Positions 13,543-22,153 of a stretch of DNA of 28,774 nucleotides are shown piece by piece. The notes below the pieces were generated by a model. It was not told the DNA's origin. It was given only the letters and a program-made list of their open reading frames with translations, and searched no databases. The stretch covers positions 1-28,774 of the IMG/VR virus record IMGVR_UViG_3300033148_003551. One strand, given 5' to 3'. A program made the translations under genes and the position numbers. The stretch is from a virus. How positions within the stretch are numbered: position 1 is the first letter of the stretch; every line of letters starts with the position of its first letter.

Positions 13543-15369
13543 ATGGCTGAGACCAAATTAAAGACAGCAGCAACACGGACACGAGCCAAGCCGAAACCGA
13601 AACCTGTTGCTGCCCAATCCAAGCTAGACCTCAATGCAACCGCTATCATAAAAGCGGAAGCCCAAATTACTTCGAATGCTCTTGAGGTTGAGGATTCGTT
13701 TATTCAGCACTATGACAACTCAGTGATTCAACCTGAGATTTCCCCCGAAACTTACTATGCTTTAGTCGAGCAGAACAATGCATTGAATCAATGTATCTCT
13801 GCAATGGAAGTCAATATTGATGGAACGGGATATGACATTGTTCGATTCGATGGGGAGGAAATTGCTGAATCTGATAAAGCTGCGGTCACTACCATCAACC
13901 AGTTTTTTGCTGAAGTCATGCCTCAGATGTCCTTCACTACCCTTCGGAGATTTCTGCGGAGACAATGTGAAATCGCGGGATATGGCTGTGTTGAAGTCAT
14001 CCGAAATCCCAAAGAGGAAGTTGTATTTCTCAGACCTCTGGTATCGAAGACCATCCGATTGATGAAACTGGATGAGGCTGTTCCCACAACCAAGAGTCTG
14101 ATTCGTGGGGGAGTCGAAATGAAAATCACTGCCCTCACTCGTGAACGTCGATTTGTTCAGATCGTCAATGAGAAGAAAGTTTATTTCAAGGAGTATGGTG
14201 CTTCTCGTGATCTGTCCAAGTCTCGTGGGGTCTGGTCACCCAAAGGAGAACGGTTGCCTTCACAAGAGAGAGCAACTGAAGTCATTTACACCACAATTCA
14301 CAATGCCACGAATTCTCCCTATGGTGTTCCCCGTTGGCTGAATCAACTGCCTTCGGTTATCGGTTCCAGATCAGCAGAAGAATTGAACCTTGAGTTCTTT
14401 GAAGCGGGTGGTATTCCCCCGTTGATGGTTTTCATTTCCGGTGGGGCAATGGCTGAGACAGCACGGAAACAACTGGAAGGTTTGCTTGCAGGTAAAGCCC
14501 GAAACAAGCTGAAGGGAATCGTTGCCGATATCCAAAGCACATCAGGCACAATTGACAAGGGGGGTGGTGTCAAAGTTGATGTGGAATCCTTCGGGTCAGA
14601 CAGACAAGATGATTCCATGTTTGAGAATTATGATGAGCGGTGTGAGAAGCGGGTTCGCTGCTCCTTCCGTTTGCCTCCCCTGTTCGTGGGTAAGGCTGAT
14701 GATTACTCTTATGCATCTGTGTTCGCCTCCTATACTCTGGCTGAAGCTCAAGTGTTTGCTCCTGAACGAACTGAGTTTGATGAGGTTTTTAATCTCACGA
14801 TCATGAAGGAAATGACCAAGGGTGAATATAAAATTAAATCCAAGCCTCTCCGTGTGGCTGATGCTGAAACCAATCTGAAGTCCCTTGAGCTTGCCATGAA
14901 CGGGGCAGCAATTCCGAAGAAGACCTTGATTGAGAACCTGAACAAAATCGGTAGCATCAATCTGAAGCAGTTGGAAGAGGGTGAAGATGAGATTGCTGAG
15001 CGGTTCAGTGGTTCCAGTTCTGCGGATCAGGTACGGAATCCCAACCCTGAAGCTTTCGGGGCTGAAGCGGGAACCAATGCAGCAGCGGGGGTTGATGGAA
15101 CTACAACAACTGAGGAAACCAAAGGTCAGTATCGAGTCACCAAAGCTGACTTGTCATATCTGGGACATATTGCAGACAGGCAAGTTTTGAATCTGACTAC
15201 GGAACTGGAACCGGAAGCGGTTGAGGAACTGACTCAGACCATGAAACGCTTGAACCCGTTTGAGTCCAACATGGTGACCATGCTTGTCACGAATAAAGTT
15301 TATGCTTCGATGGACAATGATTCTGAGGGCATGAATGAACTGTGTCATTCTGTTTCTGAGATAGACTGA
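13543..15369 (+). CDS. portal protein
   Basis: Dodecameric head-vertex channel of the PBSX/HK97-like portal family. Diagnostic stretches are EQNNALNQCISAMEVNIDG near residues 75-93, SPYGVPRWL near 257-265, GIPPLMVFISGG near 290-301, and the ending core with LPPLFVGKADDYSYAS near 379-394. At 608 aa it is longer than many portals because of a Lys/Pro-rich N-terminal tail and about 150 C-terminal residues beyond the core. Start ATG 13543 has GGGTGGG upstream. It is the first virion gene, after a terminator, without an adjacent terminase, which is unusual since terminase normally precedes portal. Confidence 0.9.
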   Translation: MAETKLKTAATRTRAKPKPKPVAAQSKLDLNATAIIKAEAQITSNALEVEDSFIQHYDNSVIQPEISPETYYALVEQNNALNQCISAMEVNIDGTGYDIVRFDGEEIAESDKAAVTTINQFFAEVMPQMSFTTLRRFLRRQCEIAGYGCVEVIRNPKEEVVFLRPLVSKTIRLMKLDEAVPTTKSLIRGGVEMKITALTRERRFVQIVNEKKVYFKEYGASRDLSKSRGVWSPKGERLPSQERATEVIYTTIHNATNSPYGVPRWLNQLPSVIGSRSAEELNLEFFEAGGIPPLMVFISGGAMAETARKQLEGLLAGKARNKLKGIVADIQSTSGTIDKGGGVKVDVESFGSDRQDDSMFENYDERCEKRVRCSFRLPPLFVGKADDYSYASVFASYTLAEAQVFAPERTEFDEVFNLTIMKEMTKGEYKIKSKPLRVADAETNLKSLELAMNGAAIPKKTLIENLNKIGSINLKQLEEGEDEIAERFSGSSSADQVRNPNPEAFGAEAGTNAAAGVDGTTTTEETKGQYRVTKADLSYLGHIADRQVLNLTTELEPEAVEELTQTMKRLNPFESNMVTMLVTNKVYASMDNDSEGMNELCHSVSEID

Positions 15370-15379
15370 GTTTCGGATT

Positions 15380-17179
15380 ATGGCTGTTAAGGTTGAAGCC
15401 TACCTTGATCTTGAGCTTTCACTTCAGAGGCTCTTCGAACCCCGATGGAGGAAAATCCAAAATCGGGTTGTCCCTCAGATTGCCAAGGCTATTGAAGCCC
15501 ACGATCTTGAGAAGGTTTTGCAGATCGTGGACACAATCAATACTTCCTCCCTGTATCAAGGGCAAACCAAATCCATCAACACCCTGCTGAAGACTGGCTT
15601 GGTTTTTGGTGGATCATTGATTAATGGGAATACGGTTGATCTGGAAGTTGTCTCTGATGAAGATGCTCTTGACTTGGTTCCTATTGCTACCAACCAATTG
15701 AAAATCCAATTGGATCAGGCAATTATCACAGTCAGGAAAAGGTTTCTGCAACTGGCTACCAAGCTTGAAGAACGGATTACATGGGAAGAAAACTTTGATG
15801 CTGAAGCTGAGCTTCATAAAACTGCTGATGGGACTGTTGCTGTTGAGAAGGTCAATCGAATCAATCTCTCTACTGCTCTGAATCGTGGGGCAGGGAATAT
15901 CGGTGGGGGGATGATCAATGTTGCTTCATCTTTGCAAATGTCACGGATGTCCCAATTTGGATTTCTGTCGGAAGCTTCTGCCCGTGGAATAACCACATAC
16001 ACAGTGAATGAGCAATTGGATTCTAGGATTTGTCCTGTGTGCAGGAGAATGCACGGGAAGAGATTTGAAGTCCCTTCTGCTCTGGCAAAACTGGATACCC
16101 AAATTCGAATCACTGACCCAAGTGATTTAAAACTGTTGGCTCCCTTCCCCAAGCAAAACAAAGAAGCCCTGAAGGAATTGGATTCCATGAGTTCAGAACA
16201 ACTCAGGGCAAAGGGATTTGATACCCCTCCCTATCATCCTCACTGTAGGGGGTTGCTCAAGGTAGCGAAGAAGCAAGTTGCTCAGCAACCGGGGAACCTG
16301 AGAAGGCTGAACCCGAATGCCCCTGAACAACCGTTTACATCTGCATCTGATTATTATCTTGCGGGTGATACTGCTGTGACTGAAGCGGGTGTGATTGATG
16401 CTCTGGCTGTTGAAGAGCAAGCTGCAATCAGGGGCTTTGAGGATTTGTTGAAAGGAATCAAGCCCACAACTGACAGGTTCAGGAGTGCGGAAGGGGTGTG
16501 GAGTGCGGAACGGAAACTTCTTCACAAGGATATCATCAAGAAAGTCATCCTTGGATTCAAGGAAGAAACCGGAGCACTGACCAGAAGCAATATCCTGAAG
16601 AACGGAAAGCACCGGGCTGTTGTTCCCGCCAACGAAACCCCAACCTATACGGTTCTAGGGGGTCGGGGTGGTTCCGGTAAATCTTGGTTGACGAAAAAGG
16701 ATGGGCCTGTTGATGGAAGGAAGATGTTGGTTCTGGATAGTGATGCAATCAAAGGGCTGCTCCCAGAATACAAGGGGTGGAATGCTTTTGAGGTTCATGC
16801 AGAATCCTCCCACCTATTTGAAGAAATCACGAAGGTAGCAAAACGATTGAACATGAACATTGTCCATGATATGACTTTGAAAAGTGCCAAGTCTGCAAAG
16901 CAGAGAGTGGGTCAATTTTCTGCAAGTAGCCTGAAGAACCCCAATGGCTACAACATCGAAGGATATTACATGTACCTTCCACGGCACGAGGCTGCAACAA
17001 GAGCGGTGTCACGGGCATTGGGTGAGACTCAGAGGTATGTTCCCCTTGATATCATCCTGTCCAACACAGAGAATGAAGCGGTCTTTGATGCCCTCAGACC
17101 CTTGTTCAGTCGGTGGGGTATGTGGGATAACTTTGTTCCCAAGGGAACCCCACCCAAGGTTGTAGGTACTAGCTTCTAA
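15380..17179 (+). CDS. minor head protein (Mu gpF-like) fused to zeta-toxin-like P-loop kinase domain
   Basis: Residues 1-300 resemble head-morphogenesis proteins of the Mu F/SPP1 gp7 kind: after a helical region come LDSRICPVCRRMHGKRF (213-229) and PPYHPHCRG (283-291), the family's Cys/His signature. Residues about 420-599 form a second domain with Walker A GGRGGSGKS (427-435), LDSDAIKGLLPEY (452-464), HAESS (473-477), HDMT (496-499) and an Arg-containing helix TRAVSRAL (540-547), matching zeta toxin/UDP-GlcNAc kinase-like enzymes in order and spacing. Its position after the portal fits a virion protein on the inner head vertex. The kinase could be injected with DNA (inference). It overlaps the next gene at TAATG. 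Confidence 0.82.
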   Translation: MAVKVEAYLDLELSLQRLFEPRWRKIQNRVVPQIAKAIEAHDLEKVLQIVDTINTSSLYQGQTKSINTLLKTGLVFGGSLINGNTVDLEVVSDEDALDLVPIATNQLKIQLDQAIITVRKRFLQLATKLEERITWEENFDAEAELHKTADGTVAVEKVNRINLSTALNRGAGNIGGGMINVASSLQMSRMSQFGFLSEASARGITTYTVNEQLDSRICPVCRRMHGKRFEVPSALAKLDTQIRITDPSDLKLLAPFPKQNKEALKELDSMSSEQLRAKGFDTPPYHPHCRGLLKVAKKQVAQQPGNLRRLNPNAPEQPFTSASDYYLAGDTAVTEAGVIDALAVEEQAAIRGFEDLLKGIKPTTDRFRSAEGVWSAERKLLHKDIIKKVILGFKEETGALTRSNILKNGKHRAVVPANETPTYTVLGGRGGSGKSWLTKKDGPVDGRKMLVLDSDAIKGLLPEYKGWNAFEVHAESSHLFEEITKVAKRLNMNIVHDMTLKSAKSAKQRVGQFSASSLKNPNGYNIEGYYMYLPRHEAATRAVSRALGETQRYVPLDIILSNTENEAVFDALRPLFSRWGMWDNFVPKGTPPKVVGTSF

Positions 17180-17379
17180 TGGCTAAAGTCAGAAACATAG
17201 ATGGTGATGCATTCCTTGTAGATGCCAACGGTGATTTCATCGATTCTGATTTGATGGAGAACGATCCTCTCCCACGATCTGAAGTCCATGCAGAGAATGA
17301 GTCTTTAGGAACTGCGGAAGAACTGATTGCAGAGCTATTCCCTGAAGTCGATCTTGAGGCAGATGAATTCATATTTTAG
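17179..17379 (+). CDS. small acidic protein (66 aa), possible partner of the kinase fusion
   Basis: ATG overlaps the stop of the head-kinase fusion (TAATG). The product is strongly acidic (about 20 Asp/Glu, few Lys/Arg), with repeated D-A-N-G-D and a helix ending (AEELIAELFPEVDLEADEF). No family recognised. Its coupling to a zeta-domain gene raises an antitoxin-like role, but it could equally be a small virion or assembly factor. Confidence 0.65.
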   Translation: MAKVRNIDGDAFLVDANGDFIDSDLMENDPLPRSEVHAENESLGTAEELIAELFPEVDLEADEFIF

Positions 17380-17380
17380 G

Positions 17381-17398
17381 TTTGACCTTAGTATCAAA
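17381..17398. repeat. interrupted palindrome TTTGACCTTAGTATCAAA, copy 3
   Basis: Lies immediately after the 66-aa gene and before the protease gene. The stem is TTTGA/TCAAA here because Y is C. Confidence 0.68.
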
Positions 17399-17407
17399 AA
17401 AAACTTG

Positions 17408-17430
17408 TGAATGTCGTTAGGTAGTTTTAA
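17408..17430 (+). promoter_or_regulatory. candidate late control element, copy 1
   Basis: TGAATGTC-GTTAGGTAGTT-TTAA, shared with 22579-22603 upstream of another virion gene. Lies 58 nt before the protease ATG. It does not look like a sigma70 site; it may be a late promoter or activator site. Function inferred only from recurrence. Confidence 0.35.
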
Positions 17431-17487
17431 TCTTAGGAATATTGAAAGCCCCCTTTGCCTATTAATGCGCGAAAGCCACATGAAAAA

Positions 17488-18072
17488 ATGACAGTACAGA
17501 TCAAAAAGGTTGATGAGGAACTTCAGATTGTCTATGCGGAAGTCTATGTTCCCAATGTCCCTGATTCTGACAATGACTTTATGAGCATTGAAACTGTCCG
17601 TGAAATGGCTCATGGTTTTTTAGCTGAAGGAAGGGTGACAAAAGTTGATGTTGAGCACAGCAAGGATGATATTCAAGCTGCTGTGGTTGAGAGTTTTGTA
17701 GCTCGTAAAGGTGACCCCGATTTTATTGAAGATGCGTGGGTTACAGGGATCAAGGTTTATGATTCTGAAATTTGGGAGCTTATCAAGAGTGGAGAAATCA
17801 ATGGTTTCTCATTGGATGGTATAGGACAAGGTGCTGATACTGAACTGGTAATTGAAATTCCAGAGTTTGTAATTGGTGAGACTGACAAAGAGGAAGGTCA
17901 TATTCATATCTTCAAAGTTTTCTTCGATGATGAAGGGAATTTTATGGGAGGTAAGACGATTGACGAAGACTCCGATCACGTTCATCTGATCAAGCGAGGT
18001 ACATTAACCGAAGATGCCGATGACCATGCCCATCGTTTTAGCTTTGTAGAGGTTTATCAAAATGTCGCGTAA
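17488..18072 (+). CDS. prohead protease, XkdF-type (peptidase S78-like)
   Basis: Matches the XkdF-like putative serine protease family: IVYAEVYVPNVPDSDNDFM near the N-terminus, catalytic-type VDVEHSK with His, then WVTGIKVYDSEIWELIKSGE and NGFSLDG with the candidate nucleophile Ser. The C-terminal part has repeated His-x-His pairs (HIHIF, HVHLI, HAHRF). The enzyme should trim the capsid shell or scaffold during maturation. I chose ATG 17488, which gives 194 aa and begins just before the family's first strand; a TTG at 17455 is less likely. The 3' end overlaps the scaffold-like gene by 11 nt, supporting a protease-scaffold pair. Confidence 0.82.
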   Translation: MTVQIKKVDEELQIVYAEVYVPNVPDSDNDFMSIETVREMAHGFLAEGRVTKVDVEHSKDDIQAAVVESFVARKGDPDFIEDAWVTGIKVYDSEIWELIKSGEINGFSLDGIGQGADTELVIEIPEFVIGETDKEEGHIHIFKVFFDDEGNFMGGKTIDEDSDHVHLIKRGTLTEDADDHAHRFSFVEVYQNVA

Positions 18073-19240
18073 GAAAGTGACAATCCAAGCACGGGAATTA
18101 TCCGAAATGGATGTAAACAGAATCTCTCTGGTGAAGCGTGGTGCGAATCGTGTTCCTTTTCGTATTATAAAATCTGATGGAGAATCCACCATGTTAGACA
18201 TTTCAAAAATCTTCTTTGCAAAAAAAGAAGCCCCTGTTGCCCCTGCTGTTATCGCGATTGCCCTTGCCAAAGGCGCGGATATCGAAGCCTATACCAAGGC
18301 TCTGACCGATGCAGGATTTGAAATTGACCACGTTGCTGAAAGTGACGATGGTTCCACCCTCATGCTGAAGGCCGATGACCTTCCCGAAGATATCACGGCA
18401 TTCAAAATTTCGGAAGACTGTGCTCTTGTTATCGAGGGCATTCAAAAGGGTCTGATGACTTGGCCCGATTCAAACTCCTTCGTGGAGAACATCACCAAAG
18501 CGGGATTTGCTCCGTCCTACCGGATCGCAAATGACATCCTGACTGAGACCGTGAGTAATATCATGTTCTCTGAAGGTGATGCCGATGAAACCAAAACTGC
18601 TATCAGCAAAGCTCTGACCGATTTTCAGGGTTATGTTGAAGCTGTCCTGTCTACTGTTCCTGTTCAGGCATTCAAAGCGGAAGCTGCGATTGTCGAAGTT
18701 GAAAAGGGAATGCTCAACGAGCAGGACACTGCTGATTCCTTGAAAGCCAAGGCGAAGAAAGCCAAGGCTGCAAAATCCAAGGACAAAAAGGAAACCAAGG
18801 AAACGAAAGGTGAAGGTGATGAAGATGAAACTGAATCTTCTGAGTCTGATGAATCCTCTGAGTCTGAGGGTGCTGAAGGTGATGCATCCACGGGTGATGA
18901 TGTGGTAGCTGAGAAAGACAGCACAAGCGAAAGTGCTGAAGGTGATGCCGAAGATAAGACCGATTCGAATGCTGAGTTGATCAAAACTTTGTCGGGCCTG
19001 ACTGAAGCGGTAGGGGCAATCAAAACCTCTGTCGATCAGGTCGAAGAAAAACTTTCAGGTCGTATTGATGACCTGCAAGCCCAAGTGAAAAAGACTGATG
19101 AAGCTTTGGCGGGAACTGTCCATTCTGAAGACTCCGAAGATGATTCTTCGAATCCGAAGGAGAAGACAGACGCTCAAAAAACAGAAGGTGTTTCTTGGGA
19201 TAGCGTCTTGGACTTCGGTGAAGGTGTCGAGTTGTCTTAG
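18062..19240 (+). CDS. putative capsid scaffold/delta protein (392 aa)
   Basis: Overlaps the protease gene and precedes the major capsid gene, the standard scaffold position. N-terminal VNRISLVKRGANRVPFRII is typical of proteins following XkdF-like proteases. Residues about 230-300 are a low-complexity Lys/Ala then Glu/Ser/Asp-rich tract, followed by a coiled-coil-like segment (about 303-350, LIKTLSGLTEAVGAIKTSVD). Scaffolds are commonly acidic and helical. It may be cleaved by the protease, but no site can be named. Not a virion-shell protein by sequence. Confidence 0.68.
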   Translation: MSRKKVTIQARELSEMDVNRISLVKRGANRVPFRIIKSDGESTMLDISKIFFAKKEAPVAPAVIAIALAKGADIEAYTKALTDAGFEIDHVAESDDGSTLMLKADDLPEDITAFKISEDCALVIEGIQKGLMTWPDSNSFVENITKAGFAPSYRIANDILTETVSNIMFSEGDADETKTAISKALTDFQGYVEAVLSTVPVQAFKAEAAIVEVEKGMLNEQDTADSLKAKAKKAKAAKSKDKKETKETKGEGDEDETESSESDESSESEGAEGDASTGDDVVAEKDSTSESAEGDAEDKTDSNAELIKTLSGLTEAVGAIKTSVDQVEEKLSGRIDDLQAQVKKTDEALAGTVHSEDSEDDSSNPKEKTDAQKTEGVSWDSVLDFGEGVELS

Positions 19241-19287
19241 TCTTTAATTTGTAACCCTGTAACTTTTGTAATTGGAGTAATATAGAT

Positions 19288-20259
19288 ATGTCATCTAACA
19301 GTAAAATTATCCAGAAAGCGGATTTTACTTTGGCAGACCTTGCTTCGGGTGGTCTTCTGAATCCTGAACAAGCTGCTACGTTCATCCGCAAACTCAAAAC
19401 CTCACCTACCATCCTTAACCAGATGCGTACTGTGGTGATGAGTTCTCCCCAACGTAACATCAACAAGATTGGTTTTGCAGATCGAATCCTGATGCCAGCA
19501 ATTTCCGGTGTCGCTCTGGATGAAGATACTTCACCCACCAATCGTCGGTCAAAGCCGACTACCGAGCAAGTTGTTCTGACCACGAAAGAGGTCATTGCAG
19601 AAGTCCGGTTGCCTTACGATGTTATCGAGGACAACATTGAGCGTGGTAACATCAATGCCGATAACCCAAATGGGCCTTCCACCAATCCGGTTTCAGGTGG
19701 GTTCAAGGACACCATCATGGCACTGATTGCGGAACGTGCAGCAATCGATCTGGAAGAGCTTGCGATTCTGGGTGACACTGGTTCAGGTGATGACTATCTG
19801 AAGCTGCTTGACGGATTCCTTGTCGATGCCACTTCGAACATTGTGGATCAGGGTGGTTCTGTCATTGATCGTGCATTGTTCAAGGGTGGTATTCAAACCC
19901 TGCCCGATCAGTACAAGAAGCAGTTGGCTTCACTGAAGAGCTTCATCAGCATGGACAACTACACCGAGTATCAGGACACTCGTGCGAACCGTGAAACCAA
20001 CGGTGGTGATGCTGCCAACGATCAACTCACTCCTACTCTGTGGGCCTTGGGTACGAAGGTGGAAGGTGCTGCGGTTATGCCTGCTGCCAACGGCTTGTTC
20101 TGTAACCCTCAGAATATGATCTTCGGTATTCAACGTCAGATGTCCATTGAAGTTGACAAGATCATCACTCAGCGGGTCTTCGTGATCGTTCTCACAATGC
20201 GGATTGACTTCAAGTACGAAGAAGAAGAAGCAGTTGTGAAGTACATCAATATCGGCTAA
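19288..20259 (+). CDS. major capsid protein (HK97 fold)
   Basis: 323-aa shell protein. Supporting features are its place after protease and scaffold, N-terminal TLADLASGGLLNPEQAATFI, an E-loop-like stretch (TEQVVLTTKEVIAEVRLPYD), ALIAERAAIDLEELAILGDT and a C-terminal strand-rich VIVLTMRIDFKYEEEEAVV, as in XkdG/SPO1-type capsid proteins. A GGAG site lies upstream at about 19274-19277. It is followed by a strong terminator, in keeping with abundant expression. Confidence 0.9.
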   Translation: MSSNSKIIQKADFTLADLASGGLLNPEQAATFIRKLKTSPTILNQMRTVVMSSPQRNINKIGFADRILMPAISGVALDEDTSPTNRRSKPTTEQVVLTTKEVIAEVRLPYDVIEDNIERGNINADNPNGPSTNPVSGGFKDTIMALIAERAAIDLEELAILGDTGSGDDYLKLLDGFLVDATSNIVDQGGSVIDRALFKGGIQTLPDQYKKQLASLKSFISMDNYTEYQDTRANRETNGGDAANDQLTPTLWALGTKVEGAAVMPAANGLFCNPQNMIFGIQRQMSIEVDKIITQRVFVIVLTMRIDFKYEEEEAVVKYINIG

Positions 20260-20266
20260 ATTAATC

Positions 20267-20288
20267 GGGGGGTGAAAGCCCCCCTTTT
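20267..20288 (+). terminator. rho-independent terminator after capsid gene
   Basis: GGGGGG (20267-20272), loop TGAAAG, CCCCCC (20279-20284), TTTT. Eight bases after the capsid stop. Confidence 0.85.
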
Positions 20289-20336
20289 GATTGTTGTAAA
20301 CTGGTATTTCGTTAAACCTATCGAGGATTTTTTATT

Positions 20337-20585
20337 ATGCAAATCGGAAAGTGTCATGGTACTCGTCACACGGCTTCGGCTGCTGACGTTGCTGCGGGAA
20401 GTGTGAAATTCAATGCGGATTTCTCTGCCCCTCTTGGCGCGATTGTTGTTGTCCGTTCAGCAGCAGGAGCACTCAAAGCGTGGGATGGTGCAATTATTAT
20501 CGGCACATCTGGGCGCGTAACCGTGGATAATTCGGGTGCGGTAGATTTTGCCGACACCGATACAATCGATATTATCTACTTCTAA
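20337..20585 (+). CDS. small virion-region protein, possible capsid decoration protein (82 aa)
   Basis: Has GAGG at about 20321-20324 upstream. The product is Ala/Gly/Val-rich and predicted all-beta (GAIVVVRSAAGALKAWDG, then DNSGAVDFADTDTIDIIYF). It is a one-gene unit between two terminators directly after the major capsid gene. Position and single-gene expression resemble those of decoration proteins, but no family was recognised; a head-completion role is also possible. Confidence 0.65.
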   Translation: MQIGKCHGTRHTASAADVAAGSVKFNADFSAPLGAIVVVRSAAGALKAWDGAIIIGTSGRVTVDNSGAVDFADTDTIDIIYF

Positions 20586-20603
20586 ACTTGTAGTATCTGA
20601 AGC

Positions 20604-20634
20604 GGAGTCCCTGTAATATCGGGACTCCCTTTTT
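20604..20634 (+). terminator. rho-independent terminator
   Basis: GGAGTCCC (20604-20611) and GGGACTCC (20621-20628) pair perfectly over 8 bp, then CTTTTT. Confidence 0.9.
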
Positions 20635-20636
20635 AA

Positions 20637-20648
20637 CATGAGACTGAG
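20637..20648 (+). repeat. CATGAGACTGAG leader repeat, copy 1
   Basis: Twelve bases right after a terminator and 9 nt before ATG 20658; the same 12-mer is at 23691-23702, again after a terminator and just before a start codon. Confidence 0.55.
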
Positions 20649-20657
20649 GAACAAGTT

Positions 20658-21035
20658 ATGTATGTTCGATTAACTTTTGTAAAGCGGTTCAATAAAGACA
20701 AATTTTTGTATCACAGAGGCAGAATCTACAATGTGGATGAGCGTCTTGGGATGGAACTCTGTGGAACGATGGTCAACGATATGCCTGTGTTCGCTATGGT
20801 TGCCCCTGAAAAAATTGGGGAGACTCCGGTGATTAATCTTCTTCAGGAAGATGAACAACCTGAAGAAGTGGTGGTTCCCAAAACAGTCAAGGAAGATAAA
20901 GTGATTGAGAAAAAGCAGGTACGAAAAAAACCTGTTGCCAAGAAGACGGTAGCTGCTAAAGCTTCCAAAAAGAAAGCAACCTTGAAAACTAAGGCTGCTG
21001 TTAAACCCAAACCGGGTAACGAAGTCGAGATTTAA
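20658..21035 (+). CDS. hypothetical virion-region protein with Lys/Ala-rich tail (125 aa)
   Basis: The first 70 residues form a small beta domain (MYVRLTFVKRF then FLYHRGRIYNV). The last 55 are Lys/Ala/Val-rich (KKPVAKKTVAAKASKKKA), like nucleic-acid-binding or disordered tails. GAGGAA precedes the start. Between the putative decoration gene and the connector gene, so probably a head or head-closure component. No family recognised. Confidence 0.65.
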   Translation: MYVRLTFVKRFNKDKFLYHRGRIYNVDERLGMELCGTMVNDMPVFAMVAPEKIGETPVINLLQEDEQPEEVVVPKTVKEDKVIEKKQVRKKPVAKKTVAAKASKKKATLKTKAAVKPKPGNEVEI

Positions 21036-21038
21036 TTT

Positions 21039-21716
21039 ATGATCCCTGCCCTTGCATCAGTAGACGAATTAATAATTCGGATCAATGGGATTGATGGTGG
21101 GGATATCCGCAAGACTTTGTATGCCAATCTAGTCTCCGCAACCATACAACTCCAAGGGCTTGCTCGTGTGGGTAAGCTCGTTCAGGAAGTGGGCAAGATC
21201 GAAGAGTTTGAAATTGATCGTGACACTGCTGTTCGGGATCATGAACGGTGGTTGAAATTTCGTCTTAGTAATTCCTTTGTGGATCAAACCATCACCCCCG
21301 TTGAAGTCAAGTATGGGGTGAATCAGGATGATCTAGATTCCGCAAGCAACTCCCCTGTTGATCCCTCATTTGTCAAGATCAATGAAGAGCGTGGGACTGT
21401 CTGGTTTGATGTGTGGGGATTCAATGGTGACATCCAAAGTATCTCCCGAAGAATCCCACAAGGCTTCTATCAGTACATCTTTCGGATTACCTATGCCTAT
21501 GGGCTTGCTGAGAAAGGCACGAAGGACGGAAAGGTTTTCACTGGTGTTCCTGACTGGCTGCAAGAATCCACATTGATCAAGGCGCGGGAGATATACCAAC
21601 TCACCAACCCATCCGAGAACAACAAAGCAATTGACAACTCTGGGAATCTGTCCTATCTGCTTGACAGCAATATGCGTGTTGCTCCCCTGCATTTAGACCC
21701 TCTCCCAAGTCCGTAG
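21039..21716 (+). CDS. putative head-tail connector/adaptor protein (225 aa)
   Basis: Sits three bases after the previous gene, at the position of head-completion adaptors (gp6/gp15-like). N-terminal helices (ASVDELIIRINGIDGGDIRK) and a strand region ending RITYAYG, then VPDWLQESTLIKAREIYQLT, fit the helix-bundle-plus-loop pattern of connector proteins. No specific signature, so the call rests on order and general shape. Confidence 0.6.
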   Translation: MIPALASVDELIIRINGIDGGDIRKTLYANLVSATIQLQGLARVGKLVQEVGKIEEFEIDRDTAVRDHERWLKFRLSNSFVDQTITPVEVKYGVNQDDLDSASNSPVDPSFVKINEERGTVWFDVWGFNGDIQSISRRIPQGFYQYIFRITYAYGLAEKGTKDGKVFTGVPDWLQESTLIKAREIYQLTNPSENNKAIDNSGNLSYLLDSNMRVAPLHLDPLPSP

Positions 21717-21718
21717 AT

Positions 21719-22153
21719 ATGCCAACTGTTCGCGTCACTGCAACGGGGTTCCAAGAGATAGCTGCCAAGCTGAATGCCTTGAAGCTTGCAACCGATACGG
21801 AAGAGGCTTTGGATGTTGCAGGGGCTTACTTGCTCAACCAAATCAAAACCCGATTCCTACGACAAGAAGCAACTGATGGTTCTATCTGGCCTGAATCCAA
21901 AGGCTCGATCTTCCGCAAGAAAAAAGGGCGGGATGGGGGAACCCTGTTTGAATCGGGTAGGTTATTTGAAAGTATTACTCTGGGTAGGCAGGGGCCGGGT
22001 AGACGAATAATTTTCACTGATGTCCCTTATGCTGCCAAGCATCAATTCGGATTAGACGGAATGCCCGTGCGGGAGTTTCTGGGTATTAGTCCTGATGATG
22101 AGCTTGGGGTTCGGAACATTATTGAGGCACGGATAAAGGCTGCTGCTGCATGA
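21719..22153 (+). CDS. virion morphogenesis/tail completion protein (Mu gpG-like)
   Basis: 144 aa with the pattern of the phage virion morphogenesis family: F-x-x-Q-x-x-x-D-G-x-x-W-P (RQEATDGSIWPESK), LFESGRLFESIT, YAAKHQFG and PVREFLGISPDD. Such proteins join the head and tail or complete the tail end. Stop overlaps the next ATG (ATGA). Confidence 0.8.
   Translation: MPTVRVTATGFQEIAAKLNALKLATDTEEALDVAGAYLLNQIKTRFLRQEATDGSIWPESKGSIFRKKKGRDGGTLFESGRLFESITLGRQGPGRRIIFTDVPYAAKHQFGLDGMPVREFLGISPDDELGVRNIIEARIKAAAA

Noticed and set aside
18664-19023. - strand frame opposite the acidic tract of the scaffold gene
   Set aside because: Its Ser-rich product is the complement of GAA/TCT-rich codons; all genes here run on the + strand.
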